From a virus, in the IMG/VR virus record IMGVR_UViG_3300050821_009856, positions 22,248-86,247 of that record: a DNA stretch of 64,000 nucleotides. One strand, written 5' to 3'. The notes below the pieces were generated by a model. That model had not been told where the DNA came from. It saw only the letters and a program-made list of their open reading frames with translations, and did not search any database. Below are positions 23,755 through 32,564 of this stretch, piece by piece (within the stretch, counting starts at the first letter, position 1; every line of letters starts with the position of its first letter). The position numbers and the translations under genes were made by a program.

Positions 23755-26256
23755 TTAGCCGATGACCTGATAGTTCCAGGTGTAGAGCGTGCCGTCGACC
23801 GGAGCGTTTTTGGTTTCTACGGTGAAGCTACCGGCGGCGGCACTAGCCCACCACTGAAGCCCTGCAGCATTGCTGTTGGTCGGCGTCAGCAGGACGACTG
23901 GGGTAGACGCAAAAGCGCCGCGGTTTGCAGCGAAGGTAACAACCCCGAGCGCACCTGCTCCTGACCCAGTACCTGTCGTGATGCTGACGGTTCCGCGGAC
24001 GTCAGTGTTCCCAGCTCCTGGAGTTAGGGTTGGCCCGGAGCCTACGTTGGCGCCAGCGGTTAGTGTAGGGGCGTCACCAGCTTGGAGGCTTTCGCGGAAG
24101 GATACCAAGCGGTCACCGATCGCCAAGTCACCATTAGGGGCGATCGAACCTGCCGGAGCCCCGTACGGATAGGGGCCGAAGTGATTCATGGTCTCGCCAA
24201 GCTCACTCGGCAGGAGACCTCCGGAGAGACGGATGAAGGTTAGTCCGTAGTAGTCCACGTAGCTGCCAGCAATGGGCTGGCCGGCGCTCAAGAATAGCTC
24301 GACTGTATCGGAAGCCTCGGCTACGCCAACGATGTAGAAGACCTCCCACTCCCAGTCGTTGTTGTCCGAGGTTACCCGACTGCTGTCTTGTTGGATCCCG
24401 CCAGTGACCTGTTCGAGAATGATGTTGTTGGTGGAGCCGACAAGGCTCGGTTTGGTCCAAGCTCCGGCGATCATGATTTCGCCAGCGGCTACGGTGCCGA
24501 CGTTGCTATAAACGATCACCGTGCCGTGATTGCCTGCACCATCTGGATTGAGGACGCGGATGGCCCGGTTGCCGCCGAATGGATCTGGGTGTCCGGTCGT
24601 TGTGGTAGTGCTACCAAGGCTTACCCAGTCGCTTGGATTCTTACTGGCGAGGTTCTGCGATTTGACTGCCGAAGGGGCGTTGAGTCTACGCGCTGCATCG
24701 CTGCTAGCGAAGATGCGGCCGTTATAGAAGCCCACGGCGTTTTGGGCAGATAGGGTCTGGAACTGTCCCTGACCGCCGTTACTTGCGATGTAGGTACATG
24801 GCCCAGTTACGGTGGCGCAGTTAATAACCTGGACGAGGTTACTCATGTATGGAAGAGCTGTTGGAACCTGCCCGTAGCCTTTGAACCCGTCGATGTAAAC
24901 GTCCACGTCAGGAGAGTCCGCGGTGGCGCAGTTCTCCAGAATGGAGTAGCCGGCGATGGAGCCGATCGACATGTGGACGCCAGGGCCGATTGGAATGGTA
25001 CCGTCGCTTTCTGTGGTCCAGTCTCGGATCTGAATCTGCCAGGCCGAGCCAGCATAGTAGGCAATGCCGCCGCCGAACCCATAGCAGTGCTCAATGGCCA
25101 TGAGTCCAGCCGGTTGAGTGACTCCCGGCGAACTAGAGGTCAGGAGTACAGCCATTCGCTCTGGCTGTCTGACCCTATTCGGGAACTGCCAGAGGACGTG
25201 GCCGACACCGCTTGGGACCGTGGCGAAGCTTAGCTGGTGAAGGCTGGTGTTGATGGCCGTGACTTGGTGCTTGGTCGCGTAGTCTGTGTCGAAGACGACC
25301 CAGTCGCCAACCATGTAGTTAGATTCCGCGCCGGCCACACCCATCGTGACGTGCCCGGGAGTACCAGGTGAGTCAGTACAAACATCGCCTACACCATTGC
25401 CGGGGATCCGGTTGATGGTCAGACCTGTCGTGACGCCCGTGTTCGAGTCGAGGCCGACGAATCCATTGACCGAGTCGATGCTCGTCACGGTGTGGGCGTT
25501 ACCAGCTACAGTGACGTTCGTTCCTACTCCAAAGTTGGCTGTGTCGGCTGGGTAGTGAAGGGTAGCAACGTGGGTACTTGCGTTGAAGACATCGATGAGG
25601 CCACCTACGTACGGTCCATGGTTTGGATCCGAGTAGTAGTTAGGCGTGAACTCGCAGTGCCGGAAGTACATCCAGAACGAGTAGCCACTGATGACGGCCG
25701 GCGAGGCAACGCCGCTGAAGGTATTGCTAGAGAAAGCGCAGTGGTCGAACTCCAAGTGGCTGCAGGCGTGGGTAGCATCGCCTCCAGGGTTGCCATTGCC
25801 GTCGCAGCCGATCTCCGTGCGGTCCTGGAAGATGAGGTTGCGGAATGTGAACCCAGCACCTGATGTCCCAGCCAGACGCAGCGCCGGCATCCCGTTGTTG
25901 ACTAGCGAGTTGGTTACGGCTAGTCCACCGTTAGTACCAGCCTCCCCGCCCACACCTACAAACTCGGTGCCCCCAAAAGGAAGAGAGTTCAGCCAGTACG
26001 GAGAGCCGGTGTAGAGAGCCGAATCATTGGTCAACCACAGGCCATGAATGCCGTCTGGGTGGAGGTTTGTGTTGTCTGCGATGTAGAGCCTGGCTTTGAC
26101 CGGGATGGCTGCCATTGCCACGAGGGCGCCGTAGACTGTCGCATAGGCGTTGCTCCAGTCCAGTCCTGAGTTGTTGTCGTTCCCCTTTGGATGGACGTAT
26201 CGTTCAACGAAGGAGCTGGTGTAGATGTTCGGGTTATGGATGTAGCTTGTCGGCAT
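23755..26256 (-). CDS. Tailspike-like receptor-binding protein (beta-helix)
   Basis: The 833-residue protein has a repeated strand-turn character typical of a right-handed beta-helix. It opens with an ERYVHPKGNDNNSG motif followed by WSNAYATVYGAL, the calcium/beta-helix entry block seen in DUF1565-type proteins. The C-terminal 90 residues form a fibre-tip-like domain shared with the next gene. It lacks the N-terminal attachment segment of its neighbour, so it may bind to it. It is the last gene of the tail operon. Confidence 0.75.
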   Translation of the reverse strand: MPTSYIHNPNIYTSSFVERYVHPKGNDNNSGLDWSNAYATVYGALVAMAAIPVKARLYIADNTNLHPDGIHGLWLTNDSALYTGSPYWLNSLPFGGTEFVGVGGEAGTNGGLAVTNSLVNNGMPALRLAGTSGAGFTFRNLIFQDRTEIGCDGNGNPGGDATHACSHLEFDHCAFSSNTFSGVASPAVISGYSFWMYFRHCEFTPNYYSDPNHGPYVGGLIDVFNASTHVATLHYPADTANFGVGTNVTVAGNAHTVTSIDSVNGFVGLDSNTGVTTGLTINRIPGNGVGDVCTDSPGTPGHVTMGVAGAESNYMVGDWVVFDTDYATKHQVTAINTSLHQLSFATVPSGVGHVLWQFPNRVRQPERMAVLLTSSSPGVTQPAGLMAIEHCYGFGGGIAYYAGSAWQIQIRDWTTESDGTIPIGPGVHMSIGSIAGYSILENCATADSPDVDVYIDGFKGYGQVPTALPYMSNLVQVINCATVTGPCTYIASNGGQGQFQTLSAQNAVGFYNGRIFASSDAARRLNAPSAVKSQNLASKNPSDWVSLGSTTTTTGHPDPFGGNRAIRVLNPDGAGNHGTVIVYSNVGTVAAGEIMIAGAWTKPSLVGSTNNIILEQVTGGIQQDSSRVTSDNNDWEWEVFYIVGVAEASDTVELFLSAGQPIAGSYVDYYGLTFIRLSGGLLPSELGETMNHFGPYPYGAPAGSIAPNGDLAIGDRLVSFRESLQAGDAPTLTAGANVGSGPTLTPGAGNTDVRGTVSITTGTGSGAGALGVVTFAANRGAFASTPVVLLTPTNSNAAGLQWWASAAAGSFTVETKNAPVDGTLYTWNYQVIG

Positions 26257-26259
26257 GGC

Positions 26260-29082
26260 TTACCCCACTACCAGGTAGTCCCAGGTGTAGGTCGTGGCAT
26301 CTACCAGGGCGTTGAGGGTGTTGAGCAGGAAGGTACTCGCCGTCTTGGTCGGGTACGTCTGAAGGAGGGCGGCAGCAGCAGCGTTGGTCGCCTGGATCTT
26401 AACGTGAGGTGCAGCGGCATAAGCAACAGCAAAGGTGACAGTGGCAAGTAAGCCGCTAGAGGACCCGGTGCCGGTCGTGACGCTGATGGTCCCACACGTA
26501 TCGGTGCCAACGACGGAGACGGTGGGGCTAGTCCCGAGGTTGGTTCCCGCGGCAATTGACGGATGCGTGTTGGCCTGAGGGGACTCCTGGAACGTGACGA
26601 TGTGCTTCGAGAGCCCTAGGTCGAGCATCGGCGCGAACACGCCTGCCGGAGTGTTCGATGGGAATGGGCCACAGTGCTGCTGGAACTCGGCTAGCTCAGT
26701 TACGCTCAGCGTGCCTGCCGGGAAACGGTAGACGACCATCCCGTAGTAGTCTGTTGATGCCGCGGCGATGTTGAAGGTTGTGACGGTGACGGTGACGGTG
26801 TCACTGGCAGATGCGATCCCCAGCATGTAGCCACTACACCACTGCCATTCACCATCTCCTCCAGATGGTCTTGCGAAAGTGTTGTTGGTGGCAACCCCCT
26901 GCCTCAAGACAATGAGTGGCTGTCCTCCAGAGGCACGACACCAGCAGCCGGCGAAGACAATTTCCCCAGAGCCTACGGCACCGGTGTTGGAATAGACCGT
27001 AGCATTGATATTGTTGGTCCCAGCCTGTGTCACACGGAACGCTCGCGTGCCACCAAACGGATCTGCGATTCCGGATGTGACAGTCGCCGGGTTGATGGCT
27101 GCAGGGAAATCGGCTGTGTTGTTTAGCGCCAGATTCTGGAACCTATTCCCTGCGAGTCTTCGGCCTGCATCTGTCTGTCCATAGACTTTGCCAAATAAGA
27201 ATCCGCTTTGCCCCTGAGATGAGGGCTGGAGCTGCACCAACGGGAAATATTGAGTGCCTACAACACATGGGCCAGTCACACCGCTGCAGTGGTCTACGTT
27301 TACTATGCTCGGGTTCGGGACAAATCCATTTATGCCGTCGATCTGCACGTCGGGAAAGAACACCCCGTTGTGGTCCTGGATGTCGTCAGCGTTACCTGAC
27401 CAACTGACTTGAGCAAACCCGTAGTTACCATAAAGCCTCAGGTGGACGCCCGGACCTGTCGGGTGTAAGAAGTCCGACTCAACATTGAAGTCGTTAACGA
27501 AGAAGTCCCACTCTTGAGCGCCATTGTAATAGGTGAGTCCACCGCCGCCAGCAGTGCAATGTTCAATGAAGTACAGGTAGCCACCAGAAATTCCTGTACC
27601 TGGTACGTCTGGTGTTAAGAAAACGGAGGAACGAAGAGGCTGGCCTCTATTTTCCGAGACCTGGAATAGCAACAGCGTGCTGGTCGTCCAGCTGTTGACG
27701 GGGGCCGTGAACGTCAGCTGGTTGGCTCCGACGTTGACCGACAGAACCTGGTAGACAAAGGCGCCAGTGGCGTAATCGCGAATGAAGTCGCCGGGCTGGT
27801 AGTAAGCTGCGTTCCCGGCCGTGGCCAGTGTAACGACAGCCCCGTTGATGCCGTTGGTGGCAATCGGGTCACCTTGGATAGCAATGCGATTGATGGTGTT
27901 GCCGATCGCCAACCCACCTGGACCATCGAAGGTGATAGTGCCTGCACCGAAGTTTGTAGAAACGATTGTCCTGGTTTGTCCACCTACGCTGACCTTCAGG
28001 CCATTCGCGTTGTGGGTGTACATGTCGTCCTGGTAGGACAGAGTAACGGTGTTGGTACTCACATTGGCGATGTATCCGCCCACCGTGATGCCGCCACCGC
28101 CGAGTGCTCCTTGCGCGAAGAAGTGGCAGTCTCGAATGTAGATCCAGAAACTAGCCCCAGCGAGAAATGAGGGGTGGCAGGCTGCGAATCCATTTACGGT
28201 CGTGATGGATGTTTCGAAAGAGCAGTCGTCAAAGCGAATTTTGGTGGGGCCGTGGGTGAAGTCTCCATGGGGAAGCCCCGTGATTGGATCTACGTTCAGC
28301 TCCGTCCTGTCGTAGAAGATGATGTTCTTGAATGACAGGCCGTTGGCGCCGTACAGCTTGAGTGCGGGAACTCCTGCAGCTCCGACCACCTGTGCCTGAC
28401 CACCGAAGCTGAACTGTGTACCCCGGCCGCCTATTCCGATCATCTCAAAGCGTAGGGTGCTACTGTTTACCCACTGATTGCTCCCTGTGTAGACAGCCGA
28501 GTCGGTGGTCAGCCAGATGCCAGTAGAATGGTCCGGATTACAGTAGCTGCCATCTGCCACATAGATCCGAGCTACGCCCAGGGCAGTTCCGCCAGCCGCC
28601 ACGCAAGCCTTCAGGGCTCCGTAGACAGTCGCGTAAGCGTTCTCCCAGTCGACGCCACTGTTGGTATCATTGCCGTTTGGATGAACGTAGCGTTCAGCGA
28701 AGACAGAATTCTTGACGTCTGGATTGAAGAGGATCGCCGGAATACTGGTGTTGACCGATGCCTGGATTTTGTGATTGTCTGAAGTTAGCCCGAGAACGCC
28801 AGTGGTGGACGTAGAGGCTGGCACGGAGCCGGCATTCAGCGTGAGCCCCTGAGTGGTCAGGGCCCCAACGTTGAAGGTCCCCGTGACAGTTAGGTTCTGG
28901 CCGACAGTGAAATTGCTGGTCGAGGTCAGATTGCCAAGGCCGTCACTTGTAACTGATGCGATGAGGTTAGCGATGCTAACGCCAGGCGGCAGCGATGCAC
29001 GATTCAGGCCGTTGTCGGCAAGCCCGTTCAGAAAGGCATTGTCGAGTGCTGTCCTGAACTCATTGGTGAACAGCAGCGACAT
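26260..29082 (-). CDS. Tailspike-like receptor-binding protein, paralogue
   Basis: The 940-residue protein shares the ERYVHPNGNDTNSG entry block, a beta-helix-like body and the same C-terminal tip with the 833-residue gene downstream. Its N-terminus (about residues 1-120) has an attachment segment (LFTNEFRTALDNAFLNGL) like that of the two small fibres upstream. A typical depolymerase active site was not identified by eye. The two genes are separated by 3 nt. Confidence 0.75.
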   Translation of the reverse strand: MSLLFTNEFRTALDNAFLNGLADNGLNRASLPPGVSIANLIASVTSDGLGNLTSTSNFTVGQNLTVTGTFNVGALTTQGLTLNAGSVPASTSTTGVLGLTSDNHKIQASVNTSIPAILFNPDVKNSVFAERYVHPNGNDTNSGVDWENAYATVYGALKACVAAGGTALGVARIYVADGSYCNPDHSTGIWLTTDSAVYTGSNQWVNSSTLRFEMIGIGGRGTQFSFGGQAQVVGAAGVPALKLYGANGLSFKNIIFYDRTELNVDPITGLPHGDFTHGPTKIRFDDCSFETSITTVNGFAACHPSFLAGASFWIYIRDCHFFAQGALGGGGITVGGYIANVSTNTVTLSYQDDMYTHNANGLKVSVGGQTRTIVSTNFGAGTITFDGPGGLAIGNTINRIAIQGDPIATNGINGAVVTLATAGNAAYYQPGDFIRDYATGAFVYQVLSVNVGANQLTFTAPVNSWTTSTLLLFQVSENRGQPLRSSVFLTPDVPGTGISGGYLYFIEHCTAGGGGLTYYNGAQEWDFFVNDFNVESDFLHPTGPGVHLRLYGNYGFAQVSWSGNADDIQDHNGVFFPDVQIDGINGFVPNPSIVNVDHCSGVTGPCVVGTQYFPLVQLQPSSQGQSGFLFGKVYGQTDAGRRLAGNRFQNLALNNTADFPAAINPATVTSGIADPFGGTRAFRVTQAGTNNINATVYSNTGAVGSGEIVFAGCWCRASGGQPLIVLRQGVATNNTFARPSGGDGEWQWCSGYMLGIASASDTVTVTVTTFNIAAASTDYYGMVVYRFPAGTLSVTELAEFQQHCGPFPSNTPAGVFAPMLDLGLSKHIVTFQESPQANTHPSIAAGTNLGTSPTVSVVGTDTCGTISVTTGTGSSSGLLATVTFAVAYAAAPHVKIQATNAAAAALLQTYPTKTASTFLLNTLNALVDATTYTWDYLVVG

Positions 29083-29097
29083 CTAGCCCTGCCTTAC

Positions 29098-30054
29098 TTA
29101 GACCTTGGCGGTGATCCAGTAGTTGGCGCCGTCGCTCACGCAGGTCAAAGAACCGGTGGTCCCCGGGGTAATGACGTTGGTCGCAGCGCCGCCACTCTTT
29201 ACGGTCCCGCTAGTCGCTACGTTCACCGTGATGGTGTTGGTCGAAGTGACGGTACCGCTGGAGTCGACGATCGTGTACTCGCTGCCAGACGGAGCAGCGT
29301 GCGGAAGGGTAACGGTCCTGACAGACGCTCCAGACATGTAGATGATGTGGTCTGTCGCTGCCGCACTATATGAGGTACCAGCTTGCGTAGTGACGCCCAG
29401 AGTCTGCCCGGCATCTTGAAAAGATCCGCCGACCACTTGAACGGCGCCGTTGGCGCTCTGCTGCATGTAGAGTCCAGACTTGCTTGTGCCTTGCCCCTGA
29501 AAACCGATGCCACTGGAGGCAGCGACACTCATGCCAATAGAGTTGGTGTCGAGCGCAAAGACTCCGCCGGCCTGGAATGGCACAGAAGCCGGGAAGGTAT
29601 TGATGCTCCCGCTCACGTAAACGAGCCCTGCCGTGGAGGTAGCGCCAGATGCAGCCCCATTGAGGTCAAGGGCCGCACCTTGGGGGATGGAAACGGCAAC
29701 CTTGTCCGCTCCACTTTGGTACGTTTGGATACCAAAGGTGTACATGGTCGCCCAACGCAGACCGGTTGAGCCGAAGTTGAAGTTGTCATCGATGCTTGGG
29801 GCGATCGCCCCTAAGCCACCGAGACTGATACCGCCGAGACCACCAGCAATGACCAGCTGGTTACCGCCAGACTCGGTAAGAGTCTCCGTGGTACCGATGG
29901 TAATTCCAGTAGGAAAGATGCCGCCGGCTTCGCTATTGAGAATGGCTCCTAGAGAAAACAAGCCGGCAAGCCGCGGCGCAAGTCCTCGACCGGTCATCAG
30001 ACCGAAGAAGGCGCCATCGACTGCAGCAACTTGTTCATTTGTGAGAAGCGCCAT
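29098..30054 (-). CDS. Tail fibre protein with shared attachment domain
   Basis: The 318-residue protein starts with about 40 residues nearly identical to the next gene (TNEQVAAVDGAFFGLMTGRG). It continues as Gly/Ser/Thr-rich beta structure and ends in a fibre-tip domain with a TVTLPHAAPSGSEYTIVDSSG pattern, common in phage fibre C-termini. It probably forms a trimer on the baseplate. Confidence 0.75.
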   Translation of the reverse strand: MALLTNEQVAAVDGAFFGLMTGRGLAPRLAGLFSLGAILNSEAGGIFPTGITIGTTETLTESGGNQLVIAGGLGGISLGGLGAIAPSIDDNFNFGSTGLRWATMYTFGIQTYQSGADKVAVSIPQGAALDLNGAASGATSTAGLVYVSGSINTFPASVPFQAGGVFALDTNSIGMSVAASSGIGFQGQGTSKSGLYMQQSANGAVQVVGGSFQDAGQTLGVTTQAGTSYSAAATDHIIYMSGASVRTVTLPHAAPSGSEYTIVDSSGTVTSTNTITVNVATSGTVKSGGAATNVITPGTTGSLTCVSDGANYWITAKV

Positions 30055-30063
30055 TGTTTTTTC

Positions 30064-31131
30064 TTAGTTGATCTGTTCGATAACCGCTGCGTCATCGTAC
30101 GTGGCGCTGGTGAAAGTCCCCGCCGTACTCACGCTGATCGTCGTGTTGGGGTTCACAGTGATATAGATCGGCAGACCAGCCCAGAAACCAACCGACGTAG
30201 CGGCATTGATCGGCGATGCAGCCAAGCTCAGCGGGACGTTGAGTGTCTGGGCAGCACCTGCGTGGTCGGTGAAGGCGACTTGGAGGTTTATGCTCGCCGA
30301 GCCAGCTACGGTAATCTTGATCATCCCGCTGACAAGATAGGTGTGCTTGTTGCCGTCGTTTGGCGATGTGACGGTAATAAAGCTGGGGTCCGCTGCGGTC
30401 TTACCAGTTCGCGGAGCCGTAATTGCGCGAGTGGTAGAGACACCGATACCCGCAGTTGCTGCCCCACCTACGGTAGGGAGAAATCCCTGGTAGTCAACGG
30501 ACAGTTTTGACGTGGCGTTGTTCTTCAGCAGAAATAACAGGTCGCCGGCAGTACTGAGGGTGTTGCTGGTGTTAACGTTCCAGACGCCCGCTGATGCGGA
30601 ACCACTCGCCACATTGGATGTTATTGTGTGAATGCCAGCATTCTGCACAAGGCTGTCTGTCTCTTGAGCATTGAGGTAGATGGCCTGCCCGTTCGACATA
30701 ATGAACGGAGAACCGGACAAAAAGAATCCACCACCACCTGTCGTCAGCGTGAGCTGTCCACCGCCACTCGCAGATTCAGTGAAGACCTCCGAGCCGATAG
30801 AAAGGCTCTTGTTGGCAGTGGCGATGGTGATCCCACCCAGGAAGTTGAGGTTGGTGCCATCGAAGTACATGTCGCCAGTTGCACCAACGCGGTTGGTGCC
30901 GACGGTCCGGCCAGCCCAGGAAAATCCAGCTGACTGAGGTATCGAGAAGCCGTACTGAGTGCCTGTGGCGGAGGACTGGAAGAGCCCGGAAACGCCGCCC
31001 GGAAAGCTTCCGTTTACGATGGCTCCCAGGGAGAATAACCCTGAGAGAGCTGGTGCAAGCCCGCGACCGGTCATCAGACCGAAGAAGGCGCCGTCAATTG
31101 CTGAAACTTGGTCGTTTGTCAGGAGCGCCAT
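30064..31131 (-). CDS. Tail fibre protein, paralogue with shared N-terminus
   Basis: The 355-residue protein has the same N-terminal attachment block as the 318-residue fibre (TNDQVSAIDGAFFGLMTGRG). It has a beta-rich shaft and a different C-terminal tip domain (ISVSTAGTFTSATYDDAAVI end). The conserved base with changed tip is the usual sign of alternative receptor specificities. Confidence 0.75.
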   Translation of the reverse strand: MALLTNDQVSAIDGAFFGLMTGRGLAPALSGLFSLGAIVNGSFPGGVSGLFQSSATGTQYGFSIPQSAGFSWAGRTVGTNRVGATGDMYFDGTNLNFLGGITIATANKSLSIGSEVFTESASGGGQLTLTTGGGGFFLSGSPFIMSNGQAIYLNAQETDSLVQNAGIHTITSNVASGSASAGVWNVNTSNTLSTAGDLLFLLKNNATSKLSVDYQGFLPTVGGAATAGIGVSTTRAITAPRTGKTAADPSFITVTSPNDGNKHTYLVSGMIKITVAGSASINLQVAFTDHAGAAQTLNVPLSLAASPINAATSVGFWAGLPIYITVNPNTTISVSTAGTFTSATYDDAAVIEQIN

Positions 31132-31141
31132 GAACTACTCT

Positions 31142-31528
31142 TTAGAAGGTCTGCGACAGGTCGGTCGCGTAGATGAGCTGGTCGTCGCAGTACAGTGTGT
31201 AGGTGCCGCCAGTGAAGGCGCTGAGGTCTGAGGCAGCGTAGGTCACAGGCTTCAGTCGGTTGTCCATGAACTTGGGGCCGATGCCCGCGGAGGGGACATT
31301 GCCGATCGCCGAGTTGGCTTCAACGCTTTCGGCATCGATGACCTTCTGGGCCGTGACGTGCGTTCCATCCGGGACCGTGAGGACTTTCACCTTCTGGCTG
31401 ACGGTACCGTTACTAAGCCAGCCAATCTGGCTGGGATACATGCCAGTGGATGAGGCGACAGTCAGCAGGCCACCGGTGGTGGCTACAGATACGACAGATT
31501 GAACGTTGGGGACAAACTTAGCCGCCAT
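31142..31528 (-). CDS. Small virion-associated protein, unknown
   Basis: The 128-residue beta-rich protein is not recognised. It lies between the lysozyme and the fibres and has an AGGAG site 8 nt before the ATG. A short fibre, chaperone or baseplate accessory role would fit the position. Confidence 0.6.
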   Translation of the reverse strand: MAAKFVPNVQSVVSVATTGGLLTVASSTGMYPSQIGWLSNGTVSQKVKVLTVPDGTHVTAQKVIDAESVEANSAIGNVPSAGIGPKFMDNRLKPVTYAASDLSAFTGGTYTLYCDDQLIYATDLSQTF

Positions 31529-31549
31529 GGGATTGTTCTCCTAAGGCGG

Positions 31550-31556
31550 AAGATTG
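31550..31556 (-). promoter_or_regulatory. Candidate late promoter motif CAATCTT
   Basis: CAATCTT on the minus strand lies between the lysozyme stop and the start at 31528, 21 nt before that ATG. It is one of eight (C/T)AATCTT copies in tail-operon gaps. Confidence 0.5.
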
Positions 31557-31559
31557 TGA

Positions 31560-32003
31560 TTAAGCCGGCCACTCTCCGCTGACCATCATTTGGGCGTCTT
31601 CCTGGGCCCTCTTACCAACCTGCTTGGCCCAAAGACTGGCGAGCATGCCAGCGGAAGCTGCCGCATAGTTGCCTTCCTGGATGAAGCCCAGGGTGTGGTG
31701 AAACTGGAGTAACGTGGGCAGCCCCATGTTGAAAGAAAGATCCCCCAGAACGGCCTGACGGACAGGGTCCAGGTCGACTGCCCATGGGAGAGCCTTGAGT
31801 AGCCCACTCATAGCGTCGTCAAGGTCCTGTTGAAGGAGCTGGTCGATTTGATCATCTGTGAGGGGCGGGACCATATCTGAGGGTAGTGGATGGGCCTCGA
31901 TGTTGTGCCCTACCCCCACCGTTTTGATGCCCTTGGAATCCAGATAGACGTTGGCTTCTCTGCCCTCGTGCTTGCTCACCAGCTTCAAGAGACTATCGAT
32001 CAT
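31560..32003 (-). CDS. T4-type lysozyme (GH24 endolysin)
   Basis: The 147-residue enzyme has the T4 lysozyme triad with identical spacing: E13, D22 and T28, within HEGREANVYLD and GIKTVGVGH. It would cleave the peptidoglycan glycan strand. It has no signal peptide, so export would need a holin or it acts from the virion. A GGGGAG site lies 5 nt before the ATG. It has its own divergent promoter region. Confidence 0.9.
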   Translation of the reverse strand: MIDSLLKLVSKHEGREANVYLDSKGIKTVGVGHNIEAHPLPSDMVPPLTDDQIDQLLQQDLDDAMSGLLKALPWAVDLDPVRQAVLGDLSFNMGLPTLLQFHHTLGFIQEGNYAAASAGMLASLWAKQVGKRAQEDAQMMVSGEWPA

Positions 32004-32018
32004 TTGCTCTCCCCGATG

Positions 32019-32048
32019 TTGACTAAGATTGTCGCCCTGTGGTAGGGT
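32019..32048 (+). promoter_or_regulatory. Sigma70-like promoter of a leaderless lipoprotein gene
   Basis: TTGACT (32019-32024) and TAGGGT (32043-32048) are 18 nt apart. The -10 ends 6 nt before the ATG at 32055, and no Shine-Dalgarno is present, so the mRNA should be leaderless. The -35 directly abuts the opposing CAATCTT motif. Confidence 0.6.
32025..32031 (-). promoter_or_regulatory. Candidate late promoter motif CAATCTT (lysozyme)
   Basis: CAATCTT on the minus strand lies 21 nt before the lysozyme ATG. No minus-strand gene lies immediately upstream, so the motif cannot be a 3'-end signal of a neighbour. That supports promoter function. Confidence 0.55.
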
Positions 32049-32054
32049 TTCTGC

Positions 32055-32564
32055 ATGAAAATCCTTCTACTTGCTGTGGTGCTGGCAGGATGCGGAATCC
32101 GGTTCAATCCCGCCGACATCGTGGAGCCCCTGGACGATTCGCCAGCCCCATTCTACTGTGACTCGCAGTACTTCGGGTCAGTTGAATCTGAGTCGCAGAT
32201 CGACTGCGGCGTCTTCGAGGCCGATGCCAAACTGGCCACCGACATGGTTGTCCGTTTGACCAAGGTTGACTCCAACTCCTACTATCGGATCATGCGACGA
32301 ACGACCGTCCATGTTCGCAGCGTAGTTGAGTGGGGCTCGGGCTCAGATACGGTGAAAGGGCAGGCGTGGTTCCAGCGAATCGACATCGGCAGTTCCGCAA
32401 CCGCCTTGGCGCACGAGACCCTTCACGTCTACAGTTTCTCCCATTGGGAGGTGAACTCTGGTGACCATCCGGGGTGGATTGAGCTGTGTCCGGACGACTC
32501 AGATTCCAGGTGCAACTACTACCTGGCGGCCAACACGTACGCAGACCAAGCCAAGACACCTTAG
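32055..32564 (+). CDS. Lipoprotein with HExxH metallopeptidase-like motif
   Basis: The 169-residue protein starts with KILLLAVVLAGC, a lipoprotein signal with lipobox. A HETLH (HExxH) motif near residue 115 suggests a zinc-binding site, with a later His/Asp/Glu-rich stretch. It is alone on the + strand inside the tail operon and has its own promoter. Its TAG stop interlocks with the stop of the convergent glycine-rich gene. A second HExxH lipoprotein lies at 56547. Confidence 0.75.
   Translation: MKILLLAVVLAGCGIRFNPADIVEPLDDSPAPFYCDSQYFGSVESESQIDCGVFEADAKLATDMVVRLTKVDSNSYYRIMRRTTVHVRSVVEWGSGSDTVKGQAWFQRIDIGSSATALAHETLHVYSFSHWEVNSGDHPGWIELCPDDSDSRCNYYLAANTYADQAKTP

Noticed and set aside
23656-23758. 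A 34-codon frame (TTG start) overlapping the end of the PTH2-like gene, with a repeated ATCGACGATT
   Set aside because: Start codon and ribosome site are weak, and the repeat is only two copies. Not enough to call a gene.
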